64,000 nt of DNA from Molanna angustata (lineage: Eukaryota > Arthropoda > Insecta > Trichoptera > Molannidae): contig OY754972.1 of NCBI GenBank assembly GCA_963576475.1, positions 32,071,890-32,135,889 of the forward strand. The letters are read 5' to 3'. The translations under genes were made by a program, and so were the position numbers. Below the pieces are notes generated by a model. It saw only the letters and a list, made by a program, of their open reading frames with translations, did not search any database and was not told the origin of the DNA. Shown in pieces: positions 11,071 through 21,205 of this stretch (within the stretch, counting starts at the first letter, position 1; the number at the start of each line of letters is the position of its first letter).

Positions 11071-12663
11071 TATAGGTATTTTTTTTTCAACTAAAATTAA
11101 GAACGAAAAGAAGAAAAGAAAAAAAAATATACCAATTTCGGTATTCGTTCTCGATCTGCAAATGAATAGAGAAACTATTAACTAAAAAAAAAAAAAAAAA
11201 AAAATATAAAAAACAAAAAAATAAAAATGAATATTAGGAAGATGAAACGAGATAGAGAGACACATCCCTCTACCTGCGCCTATCTAGATTTTTATATTAT
11301 TTTTGATAATGAATTTTGAAATCACGTTGTATATACTGGGATTAAATTCCGAGAGTATTGCATTCATGGATGTTGGAAATGGTACCTTGAGTTTTGTTAA
11401 GTCTGGAATAAAACCCGGATATTTTCCCCTATCCTTACATGAAAAGAATATGTGGTTGACAGATTCCTCTTCCTCTCCACAGTCGCATATATCCGTTGTT
11501 ATCACCCCAATTTTAAACAGAAACTGTTTGGTGCACACATGCCCAAATTTAATCCGACATATGACTGATGTACTCTGTCTGGACAGAGTTATTTTATTAA
11601 ACCACGGAATACGGTTTATTGTGGGTTGTATAGCTCTATATCTCGAGGGCGACGCATTCCATCTTGTCTGCCAGTTTTCTAGTAAATGTTCTCTACAGGT
11701 GAAAAATACATCCGAGAAAGGCACCTTTTGATGGGAAGGTGAACTAGGTAATTCTGATGCTTCTTTGGCTAGGCAGTCTGCAGTTTCATTTCCCCTTATA
11801 CCAGCATGACCTGGGATCCATCCCAGGACAGCATTACAACCCCGCTCATGAAGGCTGTGCAAGAGTTGCTTTATTTGTAAAACGGTACAATCCAAAGGGT
11901 AGTTGAAAGATGAATTATTTATTTTTTGTATCGCGCTGAGAGAGTCACTCAATATAATTGTGCTTTCAAAATTGTTCTGAGAGATGATATTTAAAGCTTC
12001 CAGGATCGCAACGCATTCGGCAGAAAATATTGAGAGTTCCTTCGGTAGAGCAATACGTTTTTTGTGTCCATCATATTCATTGAATACTGCTGCTCCCGTA
12101 GAGTTTGCAGTTTTGTCCTTGGATCCATCAGTAAAAACGCGAATGTATTCCTTCCACTCTTTATTCATTATTTTATCAAAATTTATGGATGCATTGGATA
12201 CATGTTTGGAAGAAAAGAATTTAACAACCTGGGGACGATAAGTGAGTGAAGGGTAGGCAACCGTGTAGATAGGAAGTGTTTCATATCTTTTGATTTCTTT
12301 GACGTATGAGTTCAAAAATCCGTAGCTGGATACTAAATTTGGTGTTGGTTTTTTTCCCCAAAATCTACGATTCTTTTTGACTATATCATAGAGGTCGCGT
12401 ATTTTGTTGATTATGGGATTATCACTCAAAATGCAGCTCCTTATGAAAAATTTATCCGCTAAGTATTGCCTTCTAAGGTCCAACGGCGGTTCTACTGCTT
12501 CAACCTGTAATGCTTCAACTGGCGAAGATTTCATAGCTCCTAGAACAATTCGGAGGGCCTCATATTGGACTCTATCCAATTTTTTGCTATTGCATTTAGA
12601 TAAGGGTGACATTAGAAAACAGCAATAGTCTAGTTGTGATCGTATGAGAGAGTTATACATTAG
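10725..12663 (-). mobile_element. 5'-truncated RNase H-bearing LINE inserted in the YqaJ gene
   Basis: About 1.94 kb are flanked by the perfect 14-bp duplication CTCATGGGACACTT. The 3' end is a poly-A tail, seen as poly-T at 10723-10740. Next comes about 540 bp of A-rich 3' UTR with a CA repeat near 10845, then the C-terminal part of the polyprotein. An RNase H domain plus poly-A tail points to the I/R1/Loa-type group of non-LTR retrotransposons; the exact clade is not decided. The intact reading frame and perfect duplication indicate a young insertion. Confidence 0.9.
11284..12663 (-). CDS. LINE polyprotein C-terminus: RT end, RNase H, CCHC-like finger (partial)
   Basis: The frame is open for about 460 codons and has lost its 5' part. 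The N-terminal portion (YNSLIRSQLDYCCFL, then LDRVQYEALRIVLGAMKSS) is the reverse transcriptase thumb and connection typical of non-LTR elements. A type I RNase H follows, with the expected acidic residues in FTDGSKD (about 181), SAECVAILEAL, ILSDSLSAI and GIRGNETADCLAKEA. RNase H degrades the RNA strand during target-primed reverse transcription. Near the C-terminus CDCGEEEESVNHIFFSC is a cysteine/histidine finger usual at the end of such proteins. There is no start codon of its own, because the frame begins at the truncation point in the host duplication. It cannot act alone, since the endonuclease and RT catalytic core are missing. Confidence 0.88.
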   Translation of the reverse strand, partial: LMYNSLIRSQLDYCCFLMSPLSKCNSKKLDRVQYEALRIVLGAMKSSPVEALQVEAVEPPLDLRRQYLADKFFIRSCILSDNPIINKIRDLYDIVKKNRRFWGKKPTPNLVSSYGFLNSYVKEIKRYETLPIYTVAYPSLTYRPQVVKFFSSKHVSNASINFDKIMNKEWKEYIRVFTDGSKDKTANSTGAAVFNEYDGHKKRIALPKELSIFSAECVAILEALNIISQNNFESTIILSDSLSAIQKINNSSFNYPLDCTVLQIKQLLHSLHERGCNAVLGWIPGHAGIRGNETADCLAKEASELPSSPSHQKVPFSDVFFTCREHLLENWQTRWNASPSRYRAIQPTINRIPWFNKITLSRQSTSVICRIKFGHVCTKQFLFKIGVITTDICDCGEEEESVNHIFFSCKDRGKYPGFIPDLTKLKVPFPTSMNAILSEFNPSIYNVISKFIIKNNIKI

Positions 12664-12677
12664 CTCATGGGACACTT
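12664..12677. repeat. Target-site duplication, right copy
   Basis: Identical to 10711-10724. It lies in the YqaJ frame, encoding part of KCPMS in - orientation, so the insertion point is exact to a base or two. Confidence 0.9.
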
Positions 12678-13930
12678 AATTTCAATAATACCATCTTCGC
12701 AGATTCCATCGGGTGATCCTGCTATCATTGGGTACTTTTTAGAAAGCATAAGACCACTCTTGTTTATTTTTTTTCCCAGTTTAATGGAGACAGTTCTGCG
12801 CACTTCATCTTCTAATATTCTCCCACGTTTCATAGCTGGTGTATCTGGAATTTTTCCTCCCATAATTAAGGACACAAGCGTTCCATCATATGTTTTACAA
12901 CGACTGAATTCAAATGCTCGAGATGCTGTTATTCTTCCATACCTTAACTCATACCAAATACTGTTTTGGTGTTGTCCTCTGGTCACCTCTTCAATCTTAG
13001 CAATAAGTTCGTCTGTCAGAATTAGCTTCTCCAAAAATGTATCACAACATTTCTCTTTGTGTTCAAGTACCAGTTGATGCATAGATAAACTTTTTACTTC
13101 TTCAACAATATACTCTGGTTGATATTTGAACAACTCACAGTTATCGATATTTCTTTTTTTTCCAATCTCTAAAAATTTCTTTAGTACCTTGGTATTCGAT
13201 GGCAAGCTAGGACTTCCGTTTGATAGGTCTTTGGCTGTCATAAATTTCAGACTAGTGCCAACCCTAGACAGTTTTGATTTCGTCCAGTAACATTCTACGG
13301 AAGTACAGGACGGCTCTTCACTCCTGCGATGAATCCACATGAGGAATGCTACGGCATGCTTACAGCCCCCTTGAGAAGCAATACAATCATGACATTTTGA
13401 AGAAATGATTTCTTCTTCTTCTTCATCCACAATCAATGTCACTGCATATAACTTAGCGCGAACCTTATGTTCTGGGCAAATTTGACATTTCACTGTACAC
13501 ATTTTTCCATCTCGTCTAAGTTGTACATAACTTATAGCGTCATCACCATAAGAAGGCCGTGAGGACCTAAAAATAAAATCAATAAGTGAGCAGTTATGTA
13601 GATATTCGTGTTATACAACATAATCTTAATCTATAGGTACTCGGGGCAAGCATGATGACTGTTTTGTTTAAACTGTAATGTTTTTCGTAATTTTTGACAG
13701 TTAAGCGTGGAATGACAAATGCGGTATTTTATTAATTACGCTTTTACAATGAAGTACTGATGAAGTATTTGTTCCCCCACGCTTTGCTGCCAATATTATA
13801 ATTCATTTACCATTAATTAGGTAATAAGCATATTATAGAGAACTTCATGAATGTCCAAACGTCAAAACAAGCCATCATACGACGTTTCCCGTGTATGCTT
13901 TTAACTTATGAACACATAATGTAGAGAAAA

Positions 13931-14044
13931 AGGTGCATATTTTATCGATTTTCGAAATGTTAAATTATGGATAAATAAAGTACTTACAGGTGCATATTTT
14001 ATCGATTTTCGAGATGTTAAATTATAGATAAATAAAGTACTTAC
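13931..14044 (-). repeat. 57-bp tandem duplication at the start of the YqaJ intron
   Basis: Units 13931-13987 and 13988-14044 are nearly identical. In - orientation each begins GTAAGTACTTTATTTATC, so the splice donor itself is doubled. The outer donor at 14044 joins in frame to exon 2. Using the inner one would put TAA straight after the last codon of exon 1, so the outer donor is the one expected to work. Confidence 0.85.
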
Positions 14045-14351
14045 ATGGAAGTTTTTACGTTTCGAAATTCTGACGAGCAAAAGTCTTTGTTCGACGCAAA
14101 GAAATTTCCGATCATCAAAAGATCCATTCTCGGCAAATTTGAACTATTTGCTTTGATGAATCCTTGTTCCATTGCTATTTTATTGTTTTAATTACACACT
14201 TAAAATCCCGATTAAATATTACATACACCGATAACACCAAAATAAACACAGGCCAGACCGACAGTGAATGCGTATATTGCCATAGAACACAGCAAGTTTA
14301 CTTCTATATTATCTGTAGAACACAGTAAGAAGACGTGAACCTACAATATCG

Positions 14352-14359
14352 TGACGTCA
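14352..14359 (-). promoter_or_regulatory. CRE-like TGACGTCA upstream of the YqaJ gene
   Basis: TGACGTCA lies about 180 bases upstream of the YqaJ ATG. In - orientation it continues into CGATATTGTA. The left end of the element has TGACGTCA followed by TGGTATTGTA, so the two promoters share an extended block. Confidence 0.45.
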
Positions 14360-14538
14360 TGCTCTCTGATTCGCTCTGATTGGCGTTTCTCATAAAATGG
14401 CGGACTATAATATTTTGTATTTTTATTTTAATAATATTAATATTATTCACTCTTTTAAAATGAAAATAAATACATTTTTATAAATCTTTATAACCTATTT
14501 TATTTTTTAAAATCATAATGTCAATGATTTTTTCTTAC

Positions 14539-14555
14539 TGTCATCACGCCTATTG
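14539..14555 (-). repeat. Right terminal inverted repeat of the ISL2EU element
   Basis: The reverse complement is CAATAGGCGTGATGACA, matching the left end at 15 of 17 bases. Confidence 0.6.
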
Positions 14556-15963
14556 CGCAGGTGTGCTTCTTTTCCGTACTATAAATTATTTTGATTATTT
14601 TATTTAATTGTTTAAAGTTTCTCTGGTAACTAACAGATATTTATCAGACTTGAGGTATTTATTATCTCACAGATCTAGACTGAAAATACAATTGATTTTC
14701 TTATTTCAATATAATTTCTATTTTGATAAACCAACAATCTCATTTTTCTTATCTTCGTAGAATAGGTTGCATAGGTTCCTACAATCGTTTTCATGGATAT
14801 GTTGGATTTAAGAATCATCATGTTAGGAACATGTAATCTCTTTCAAATAATAAAACATGTTATGTATTAAATAAATAGATCTCTTCTGTGTTTTTTTTTC
14901 TTAATCAACATCAGGTCAGCTATCTTCTCATAAACTGGATATGTCAAAAATTCTGGTCGGGCGCTCTCAATTTTTTAACCGAAAAGTTACTTTAACTGTC
15001 ATATTTTTAACTTATCCCGTCACACTAAAGTTGGTCTTGTGATAACGTTAATTGGACGAGAAGCAATAACTGTGTATCATATTACACACGAATTTTTACA
15101 GTGGTCTAGTGGTTAAAATATTACAAATTTATTATTGGTTTGAGATAAAAATATTTCAATCCTTGTTCAAAGTAATTAGGTAGTATTTTTAATCTTTTTT
15201 TTTTTTGAAAATAACTCACACACCAGCGAAACACCCAAGATCATATTCAATTTAAAACCAATTTTTGGAATTAACACGTTTTACCTACAGATTTGACAAG
15301 GCTTTAAGATTACAAAAGTTCACTTTCTTCCAATTTCTAAAGAATACATAGTTCATAGAAGAGAACTAGACAGTAGGGTCATGTTGAAATTCATAGACGT
15401 GTTGCGATTATTTCACAGATGGAGAGGTAAGGCGTAGAGAACGGATAAGATTAAAAATGATTATTTTAATCGAAATACTTATGTAAAACGTCAGAAATTT
15501 ATGGTAAGAAACAGGACTGCTGAACATCTATGTATTTTTTTGTAATAACAGTCTTTGTTTCTATGGCAACTGATTAATGTTTTTTATATGATTTGATGTG
15601 AATAAATACAGTTTATGTAACACGGAAAAATTCAAAGAACGCCCAAGAAAAAAGTGGGAAAAATTAAAGAAAGTTTTTAACGGAAAAAATAAGAAGTTTG
15701 TTCGTCTTTATTTCCATGCCATAGATTTTTTATATAATATAGGTACTAGATGTCGCAGTTAGCAAGCGTTGTATGAATCCAAGTGAGGATTTTTCCGCGA
15801 TACTTTTGACAAAAAGGTCGGCAGGCCAAATTGTTTTTCTATAGAGAATAACGACTAATGTGAATTGTTTTCGGATTTATTTGTCGAAAAAAAAACACTT
15901 TGTTCATTACGATTTAGAGAACGGTTATCTAGGTCAAGTGTGAAAATGTATGGAAAACTGCAA
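14556..15963. other. AT-rich sequence with a decayed tRNA-like SINE head
   Basis: At 15101 TGGTCTAGTGGTTA resembles an A box of tRNA-Glu/Asp type, and TTCAATCCTTGTTC near 15160 could be a worn B box. No tail was recognised. The rest shows no gene. Confidence 0.35.
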
Positions 15964-16341
15964 TAATTAATAACAATAAAATTACTTTGTATAAACCACT
16001 TTTATTACAACCAAGTCTACATGTTTCTAGAACAATGTTCTCTTCCTCAGGACACTTAGTGAACTAGTTCACTAAGACACTTAGTTCACTAAGTTCACTT
16101 AGTTCACGAAGTTCACTAAGTGTCCTGAGGAAGAGAACATTTAGTGAACTAGTTAACACTTAGTAACTGACACTTAGTGAACTAGTTCACTAAGACACTT
16201 AGTTCACTAAGTTCACTTAGTTCACTACTTAGTTCACGAAGTTCACTAAGTGTCCTGAGGAAGAGGACATTGTTATTGAAACATGTAGACTTGATTCTAA
16301 TAAAAGTGGTTTGTATAAAGTAATTTTATTGTTATTAATTA
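15964..16341. mobile_element. Foldback-type element with about 98-bp arms
   Basis: 15964-16061 and 16244-16341 are imperfect inverted copies. The left arm reads TAATTAATAACAATAAAATT at its outer end, and both arms contain the AGTCTACATGTTTC and CTTCCTCAGGACACTTAG phrases in inverted orientation. Between them lie many direct and inverted copies of TTCACTTAG/CACTAAGT units, including another full copy of the CACTAAGTGTCCTGAGGAAG block near 16114. Arms of this length around short internal repeats are typical of foldback elements. No transposase is encoded. Confidence 0.8.
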
Positions 16342-17259
16342 ACGATGGAGCCACAAAACAATAATTTCGCATTTGATAAAAAAAATTGCAATATGTTGCC
16401 AACGAAGACGCCAAACACGCGACATACCTTGACTCACTCATTGCACGAAGTAGGTAGGTACGGAGAAGATATTATATGGAAATCTTTGTTCCATGCATGC
16501 TTATCTGGATTCGATTTTTGGCGTGTTCCTTTTTTGAATGTGACAGAAGTTTTATTCCCTTGGCGATACTAAACAAGTACCTAGTCCTGTTTATATTTTC
16601 AAAGAGGTCACCTTGTAAATTGAATAGGTACATTTACATCGTCGGCGGCCCGTCTGTGCGAAATTTTGAATTTGAAGGATTTATTTTATGGCAACGTATT
16701 TGTTGTGTAATTTTTATTTTTAGGACATTTTTTTATAGATATACCTATTGCAAAGATAAAATTAAGACAAAAAATATTTATTTATAAAACCCTTAAAGGG
16801 TTTTTCATAATTTAAAAATTAAAACATTGCTATAAACCACGAACTATAATATATTTATACATAAGTACCTACCTATAGTGAAAAAAAAACAAGAAAAATA
16901 TAATCAAAGAATAATAAAAAAATAAAAACGAACAAATTATAAAATAAAAATGAAAAAAAGGGAAACCCACAAGTTATTCGATATTTGAAAACATGACAGT
17001 ATAGGGAGTTTCGTTCTCTCTGCCTGCCCCAATAGTATGATGGCGTGACGGTATGTTATATAATTCTCGAAAAAAATCTTAATTCATTATACGCAACATT
17101 GTTTTAAAGTAGATAGGTACCTAATCTTGATTCTAAGAAATATGCGTTGTTTTTCGAATTTCGATTAAAAAATATCCTTTATGGACATTAATTTAAATTT
17201 TGCATCAACCAATTCCATCCGCCATTTTGTTTGTTTATTTATGTACCTATTCATACCAT
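16342..17259. other. No firm gene; weak 75-codon frame at 16345-16572
   Basis: An ATG at 16345 opens a 75-codon frame starting MEPQNNNFAFDKKNCNM. It starts three bases after the foldback element, has no recognisable domain and no clear splice context. I would not call it a gene. The rest is AT-rich. Confidence 0.35.
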
Positions 17260-17412
17260 TGTTTTTTTTTTTTTACTTTTATTTTACATTACTTGTCGGG
17301 CAACTAACAGGTCAAATATTAATTTACCACGCACCCAATAACAAATTGCCACATTCTGGAGACTTCAGAGTGAAAACATAATTAAAAACTGTGTCTCCAC
17401 CGGGAATCGAAT
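17260..17412 (-). mobile_element. SINE-1, head-truncated copy
   Basis: In - orientation the copy runs from a B-box remnant (TCGATTCCCGGTGGAG) through TCTCCAGAATGTGGCAA, TTGTTATTGGGTGCGTG and TTAATATTTGACCTGTTAGT to a poly-A end (poly-T near 17260). It matches the full copy at 58841 throughout, apart from small indels. Confidence 0.8.
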
Positions 17413-18494
17413 GATAGATAGATTATTTTAAAATATTTATTTAGTATGTAGATCCCTAACATTCGTTGAATCGTATAAAGCTTTCGTTGCTTTTATCTTC
17501 AATAAATAATTCTTTGGTGGCGAAATGTAACTTCAGCAAATTCAATAATAATTCATATTCCAAAACAACACAGAAGAATTGATTCAGAAGACGTTGCCAC
17601 AATCGTTGTTATAAAGATTTAAAATGTTTTCTTTTTAGCTTATAAGAATATTACGGACATGATATTTATTACCAATACCTTCTCGTATATTGTAGATATT
17701 GTAAAAATGGAATAATTTAAAAAGGTATTTTTTTATCTCAGCATTGTTTTTGTTTTTTTCTTCTTATTTTATTTACACATGGTAGAATTATTTACACACA
17801 CAAACGAATCCGCCCACATTATATAACAAACAATAAGTGAATTGTAAAAATGTGAATCTGAGAGATTAAAATCAAATAACTGAATATATTTTTTTAACAA
17901 TTTTATTAATAAATTATAACAACATCTTAAATCAGGCATAAACAGATGAAAATTTTGTTTAAAAGATTCATAATAATATAAATTATTATATACAAATATA
18001 GGTAGGTACAACAGTGACGATCTATTAGAATCAGAAGAAGAAAAGCAATGAAAATTTCTCAAAATATCATTTTATTTTCAATCATATATTTAAAAATATG
18101 AAAAATATCAACACGTAGTTACCAAGTCAAATGTCATTTTTAAATTTTATCACACCGTTTACATATGCATCACTAAAAATAGATATCTAACTGCTAGATA
18201 TGACTGTTTGGGGTTAGGGATACATCGGAACTTACATATTAATGGTTTTTGGACCATTGTCATTGTCATGTGGTTGCATAGGATCACGCTCTATAATTTA
18301 GGAATGTAGGTCAAATAAATACCACAACTGCGCCAAGGGGTCAAATCTTTTTTTCGTCTATTAACTTTTCTATCAAAATTTCTATCAAAACTATATAAGC
18401 TACAAGAACTAGTTAAGTCCAAATTATATCATATTGTTTCCTAATAAAAATTGTTGTCGAATATCGCGATTAAAAAAATACACATTATAAACAA
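17413..18494. other. AT-rich sequence, no gene seen
   Basis: Nothing recognisable; the 97-codon - strand frame at 17769-18062 is low-complexity and lacks any motif. Confidence 0.45.
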
Positions 18495-18640
18495 CACGTC
18501 ATAACTTTTTATAATAATTTATGTAAATATTGAATTCAGTAACGACCTCATTTGATACAATTTGTATGGCAGAATACATAATATGGAGACACATAGTTCG
18601 ATATGTGTCTTCTTCATAATAATATCTTGACATACGTGTT
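18495..18640 (+). mobile_element. Helentron-associated element, internal fragment
   Basis: TTTGATACAATTTGTATGGC and, further on, TATCTTGACATACGTG match the corresponding inner part of the full-length copy at 52315-53296. Both ends are missing. Confidence 0.5.
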
Positions 18641-19566
18641 TTGTAATAGTAGGTATAGGAAAACACGATATCTTTATAATGTCTACTCACGACATCGACA
18701 CTTTTTTCCCATGTGTTACATGCAACTAGTAATATGAAGATATCTTTATTTTTTTTTTTTTGTTTTGCACGCCATCTTTTCATAGAATATGCTTTATATT
18801 CTTGACACAAGCCCCTAGGTTGTTTTGAATTGGTTCATTTTTATATCAAGTATGCTACCATGTAGATTTGCGTAGATCTTAAATATACAACCTCGGGCTG
18901 ATCGTGAAAGTATTCCTCAAATTACATACCGCCAGTTTGTGCCATACTTTACTTTACTAGATGTAACGATACTCGTACCTATATTATTTGCGAGGAAATA
19001 AAATCGTACAGCCGAGATAAAATAATAAAATATTTACTTGAAACTTTGACGTCGCAAATACGATCAAATTGATAGTTTTGATTGTGTGGTCTCATTTTCT
19101 TGTTTTTATGTCTACTTCTAGTGTACCTACCTAAATAAGTAAGAATAAAATTACCTGCGCCATTTATTGAGGTTTGCTGACCATTAAACTCAAGTCCTTA
19201 AATATATTAATAATAACGTTCGCTTAATGTTTGGTTAAGTGTAATTATTATTTATCATAACTGTTTTGTTAAATAATTTAATAACAACAGCTACATGTGG
19301 CATGGTAGGTAAATAAGTATATGAGCAAAGTTCTGCTAAATCAAGATGTGATCTAAGAGATACCGTCAGTAAAATATTATATTTCATAGTTCTTTTATTG
19401 GTTTTACATACCTATGTTAGATTATCATGTAGGTATACTTATAATATGATTGATCCATTGAGTTCATTGAGATAATTTTAGGTATAGACAAAGTAAATTA
19501 GCAGAAAAATACGTATTACATTTCGTAGACCTATAAACAGTTGTATAAAAATCACAGATTTTTCCA
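18641..19566. other. AT-rich sequence, no gene seen
   Basis: No coding or repeat signal recognised beyond scattered GTAGGTA motifs. Confidence 0.45.
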
Positions 19567-19862
19567 TTATATCTTGACACTAAGTGTAATAGAAGTTCTT
19601 TTTCTTCTTCCTAGCCTTCCCTCCACTGCTGGATGTAGGTAGGTCTCTTCAATCTGTCTCCATTTGTCTCTATCCTGTGCTGCTTCAATCCATTTCTTTC
19701 CGGCGACCACAACAATATCGTCGGCCCATCTCTTCTGTGGCCGACCGACACCCCTTTTGTTTTCCCATGGTTTCCACTTTAAGATTTTGGGAGTCCATCT
19801 TGAATTTGGCTGCCTGGCCACGTGTCCTGCCCATTGCTATTTCAATTTTGCGATCCGATCCA
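19567..19862 (-). mobile_element. LINE 3' end fragment
   Basis: The - strand reads QWAGHVARQPNSRWTPKILKW, then GVGRPQKRWADDIVVVAGKK and AAQDRDKWRQIEETYLHP. This is the characteristic C-terminal tail of RTE-like or related non-LTR retrotransposon proteins. A stop precedes QWAGH and everything upstream is lost. Confidence 0.82.
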
Positions 19863-20194
19863 ATAGTATTTAGTTATAGAAGTTGTATTCTAGTAATGCA
19901 ATTTTTTTTCATAAAACCTGAACTAGCAATCTATTCAAAGCGCCATTGAGGTGAGGTTATCACAAAAACGCCACTGTATAAGTTGTCCCGGTTTATTATT
20001 ATTACTAGGTAATTATTCAAAAGTAGTACAAGTACAATGTTGCAGATTACAAGTAAAGTGTTTGAGAGGAAGATTTTTGATTGAAGATGAGGAGGATGTT
20101 TGATTGTTACAAGTAAAATGTTTGAGAGAACATATTTACAGATTTACTAGGCAAAAATAATGCAGGAATCTTAATGTTCAGCAAATATTTTTTT
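19863..20194. other. Flank of the minisatellite, no gene seen
   Basis: ACAAGTAAAGTGTTTGAGAG and ACAAGTAAAATGTTTGAGAG occur at about 20050 and 20109, a small local duplication. Nothing coding. Confidence 0.45.
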
Positions 20195-20677
20195 AGATTT
20201 TGCACGGAACACTTACTTTTTACGTGTGTGCATTGTAAAATAACAACCTCATATTCCTATTTTAGATTTTGCACGGAACACTTACTTTTTACGTGTGTGC
20301 ATTGTAAAATAACAACCTCATATTCCTATTTTAGATTTTGCACGGAACACTTACTTTTTACGTGTGTGCATTGTAAAATAACAACCTCATATTCCTATTT
20401 TAGATTTTGCACGGAACACTTACTTTTTACGTGTGTGCATTGTAAAATAACAACCTCATATTCCTATTTTAGATTTTGCACGGAACACTTACTTTTTACG
20501 TGTGTGCATTGTAAAATAACAACCTCATATTCCTATTTTAGATTTTGCACGGAACACTTACTTTTTACGTGTGTGCATTGTAAAATAACAACCTCATATT
20601 CCTATTTTAGATTTTGCACGGAACACTTACTTTTTACGTGTGTGCATTGTAAAATAACAACCTCATATTCCTATTCC
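20195..20677. repeat. Perfect 69-bp minisatellite, seven units
   Basis: The unit begins AGATTTTGCACGGAACACTT and recurs every 69 bases seven times with no differences that I can see. Because 69 is a multiple of three, any open unit frame stays open, which produces an apparent 177-codon protein of 23-residue repeats. I regard that as a by-product of the period, not a gene. Confidence 0.95.
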
Positions 20678-20699
20678 TATATAAAAATGATTGAACAAT

Positions 20700-21205
20700 T
20701 ATATTGATTTCACGTAGTTGAAATAGCAAAGAAAGATCCGTTAAAGATATATGTTTAAGGGGTTTAAGGATTCTTCGATCAACAACACACATAGAACTTC
20801 CTATGCAAAATTCAAATGTTTTCATTTCAATTTGTTTTTTTATTAACTTCCTTCCTTTAAATAGAAGATATCATTTTTCCAGATCTGATTCTAAACGTCT
20901 GAGACCACCGCGCCGCCGCGCTGCGCCGTGGTAAGGTCGGTTTGAAATTATCCGAGTGGAAAACAAGACGTTCATTGTGAGAGCTGCACACTTTGTCATC
21001 AAAGAAAGAACACCGACTGCGTCTTAATGATATCTCATCATGTCAAGTCATATCGTATCAGAGAAAACCTGTGAAATTCTTTTATAAACTAACTTAACGT
21101 TCATTTTTAGTATGTAGCGACAAGTGACATTACGAAACAAAATGTCATTTTCATTTAAAATGTTGATATGATGTCTTTTCAAAATATTACATCGATAAAT
21201 TAATA
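20700..21205. other. Unique sequence with a short GC-rich patch
   Basis: 20905-20935 (CCGCGCCGCCGCGCTGCGCC) is a GC spike in AT-rich sequence. No gene seen. Confidence 0.4.

Larger units (their letters stand above)
10455..14172 (-). pseudogene. SWIM-like / YqaJ-type nuclease gene, split by a LINE
   Basis: Exon 1 is 14172-14045, with ATG at 14172 and donor GTAAGT. Exon 2 starts at 13566 after TTTTTAG. The coding sequence is interrupted at 12664 and resumes at 10710, ending in TAG at 10455. With one duplication copy left out, the lengths 128+903+256 equal 1287 bases, an open frame of 428 codons. Residues about 101-113 (CHDCIASQGGCKH) form a SWIM-like metal site. The C-terminal half is a YqaJ-type PD-(D/E)xK nuclease: GRILEDE, then GSPDGI with Asp about 329, then IIEIKCP with Glu 338 and Lys 340, then YNAQMQIQMYLTG after the insertion. 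In ISL2EU elements a YqaJ protein accompanies the transposase; its exact role is not established. The LINE cuts the protein right after the catalytic ExK, so the copy is presumably dead. An AATAAA follows the stop. Confidence 0.82.
3118..14555. mobile_element. ISL2EU-type DNA transposon with two convergent genes
   Basis: The outer ends CAATAGGCATGATGACT (3118-3134) and the reverse complement of 14539-14555 agree at 15 of 17 positions. Subterminal segments around TGACGTCA (3295 and 14352) also match in inverted orientation. Inside are a + strand THAP/DDE_Tnp_4 transposase gene and a - strand YqaJ-type nuclease gene facing each other, separated by a tandem array. From what is known of the family, a THAP-bearing IS4/IS5-like transposase paired with a YqaJ nuclease is the hallmark of ISL2EU. 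The element spans about 11.4 kb, of which about 1.95 kb is a later LINE insertion. I could not settle the target-site duplication, so the exact ends may shift by a few bases. Both genes are disrupted, so this copy is probably not autonomous. Confidence 0.78.

Noticed and set aside
11303..13077. + strand frames across the LINE and YqaJ region
   Set aside because: They are antisense shadows of the RNase H and YqaJ reading frames, which carry the recognisable motifs.
12660..13502. YqaJ gene as captured phage or viral DNA
   Set aside because: It is spliced, lies inside a transposon with matching ends and faces a THAP transposase, which fits the known ISL2EU arrangement.
16345..16572. 75-codon ATG frame after the foldback element
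   Set aside because: No domain, no downstream exon that I can join, and it begins directly at a mobile-element border.
20174..20707. 177-codon open frame of 23-residue repeats
   Set aside because: It is produced by a 69-bp tandem repeat whose period is a multiple of three. There is no start context, splice signal or family resemblance.
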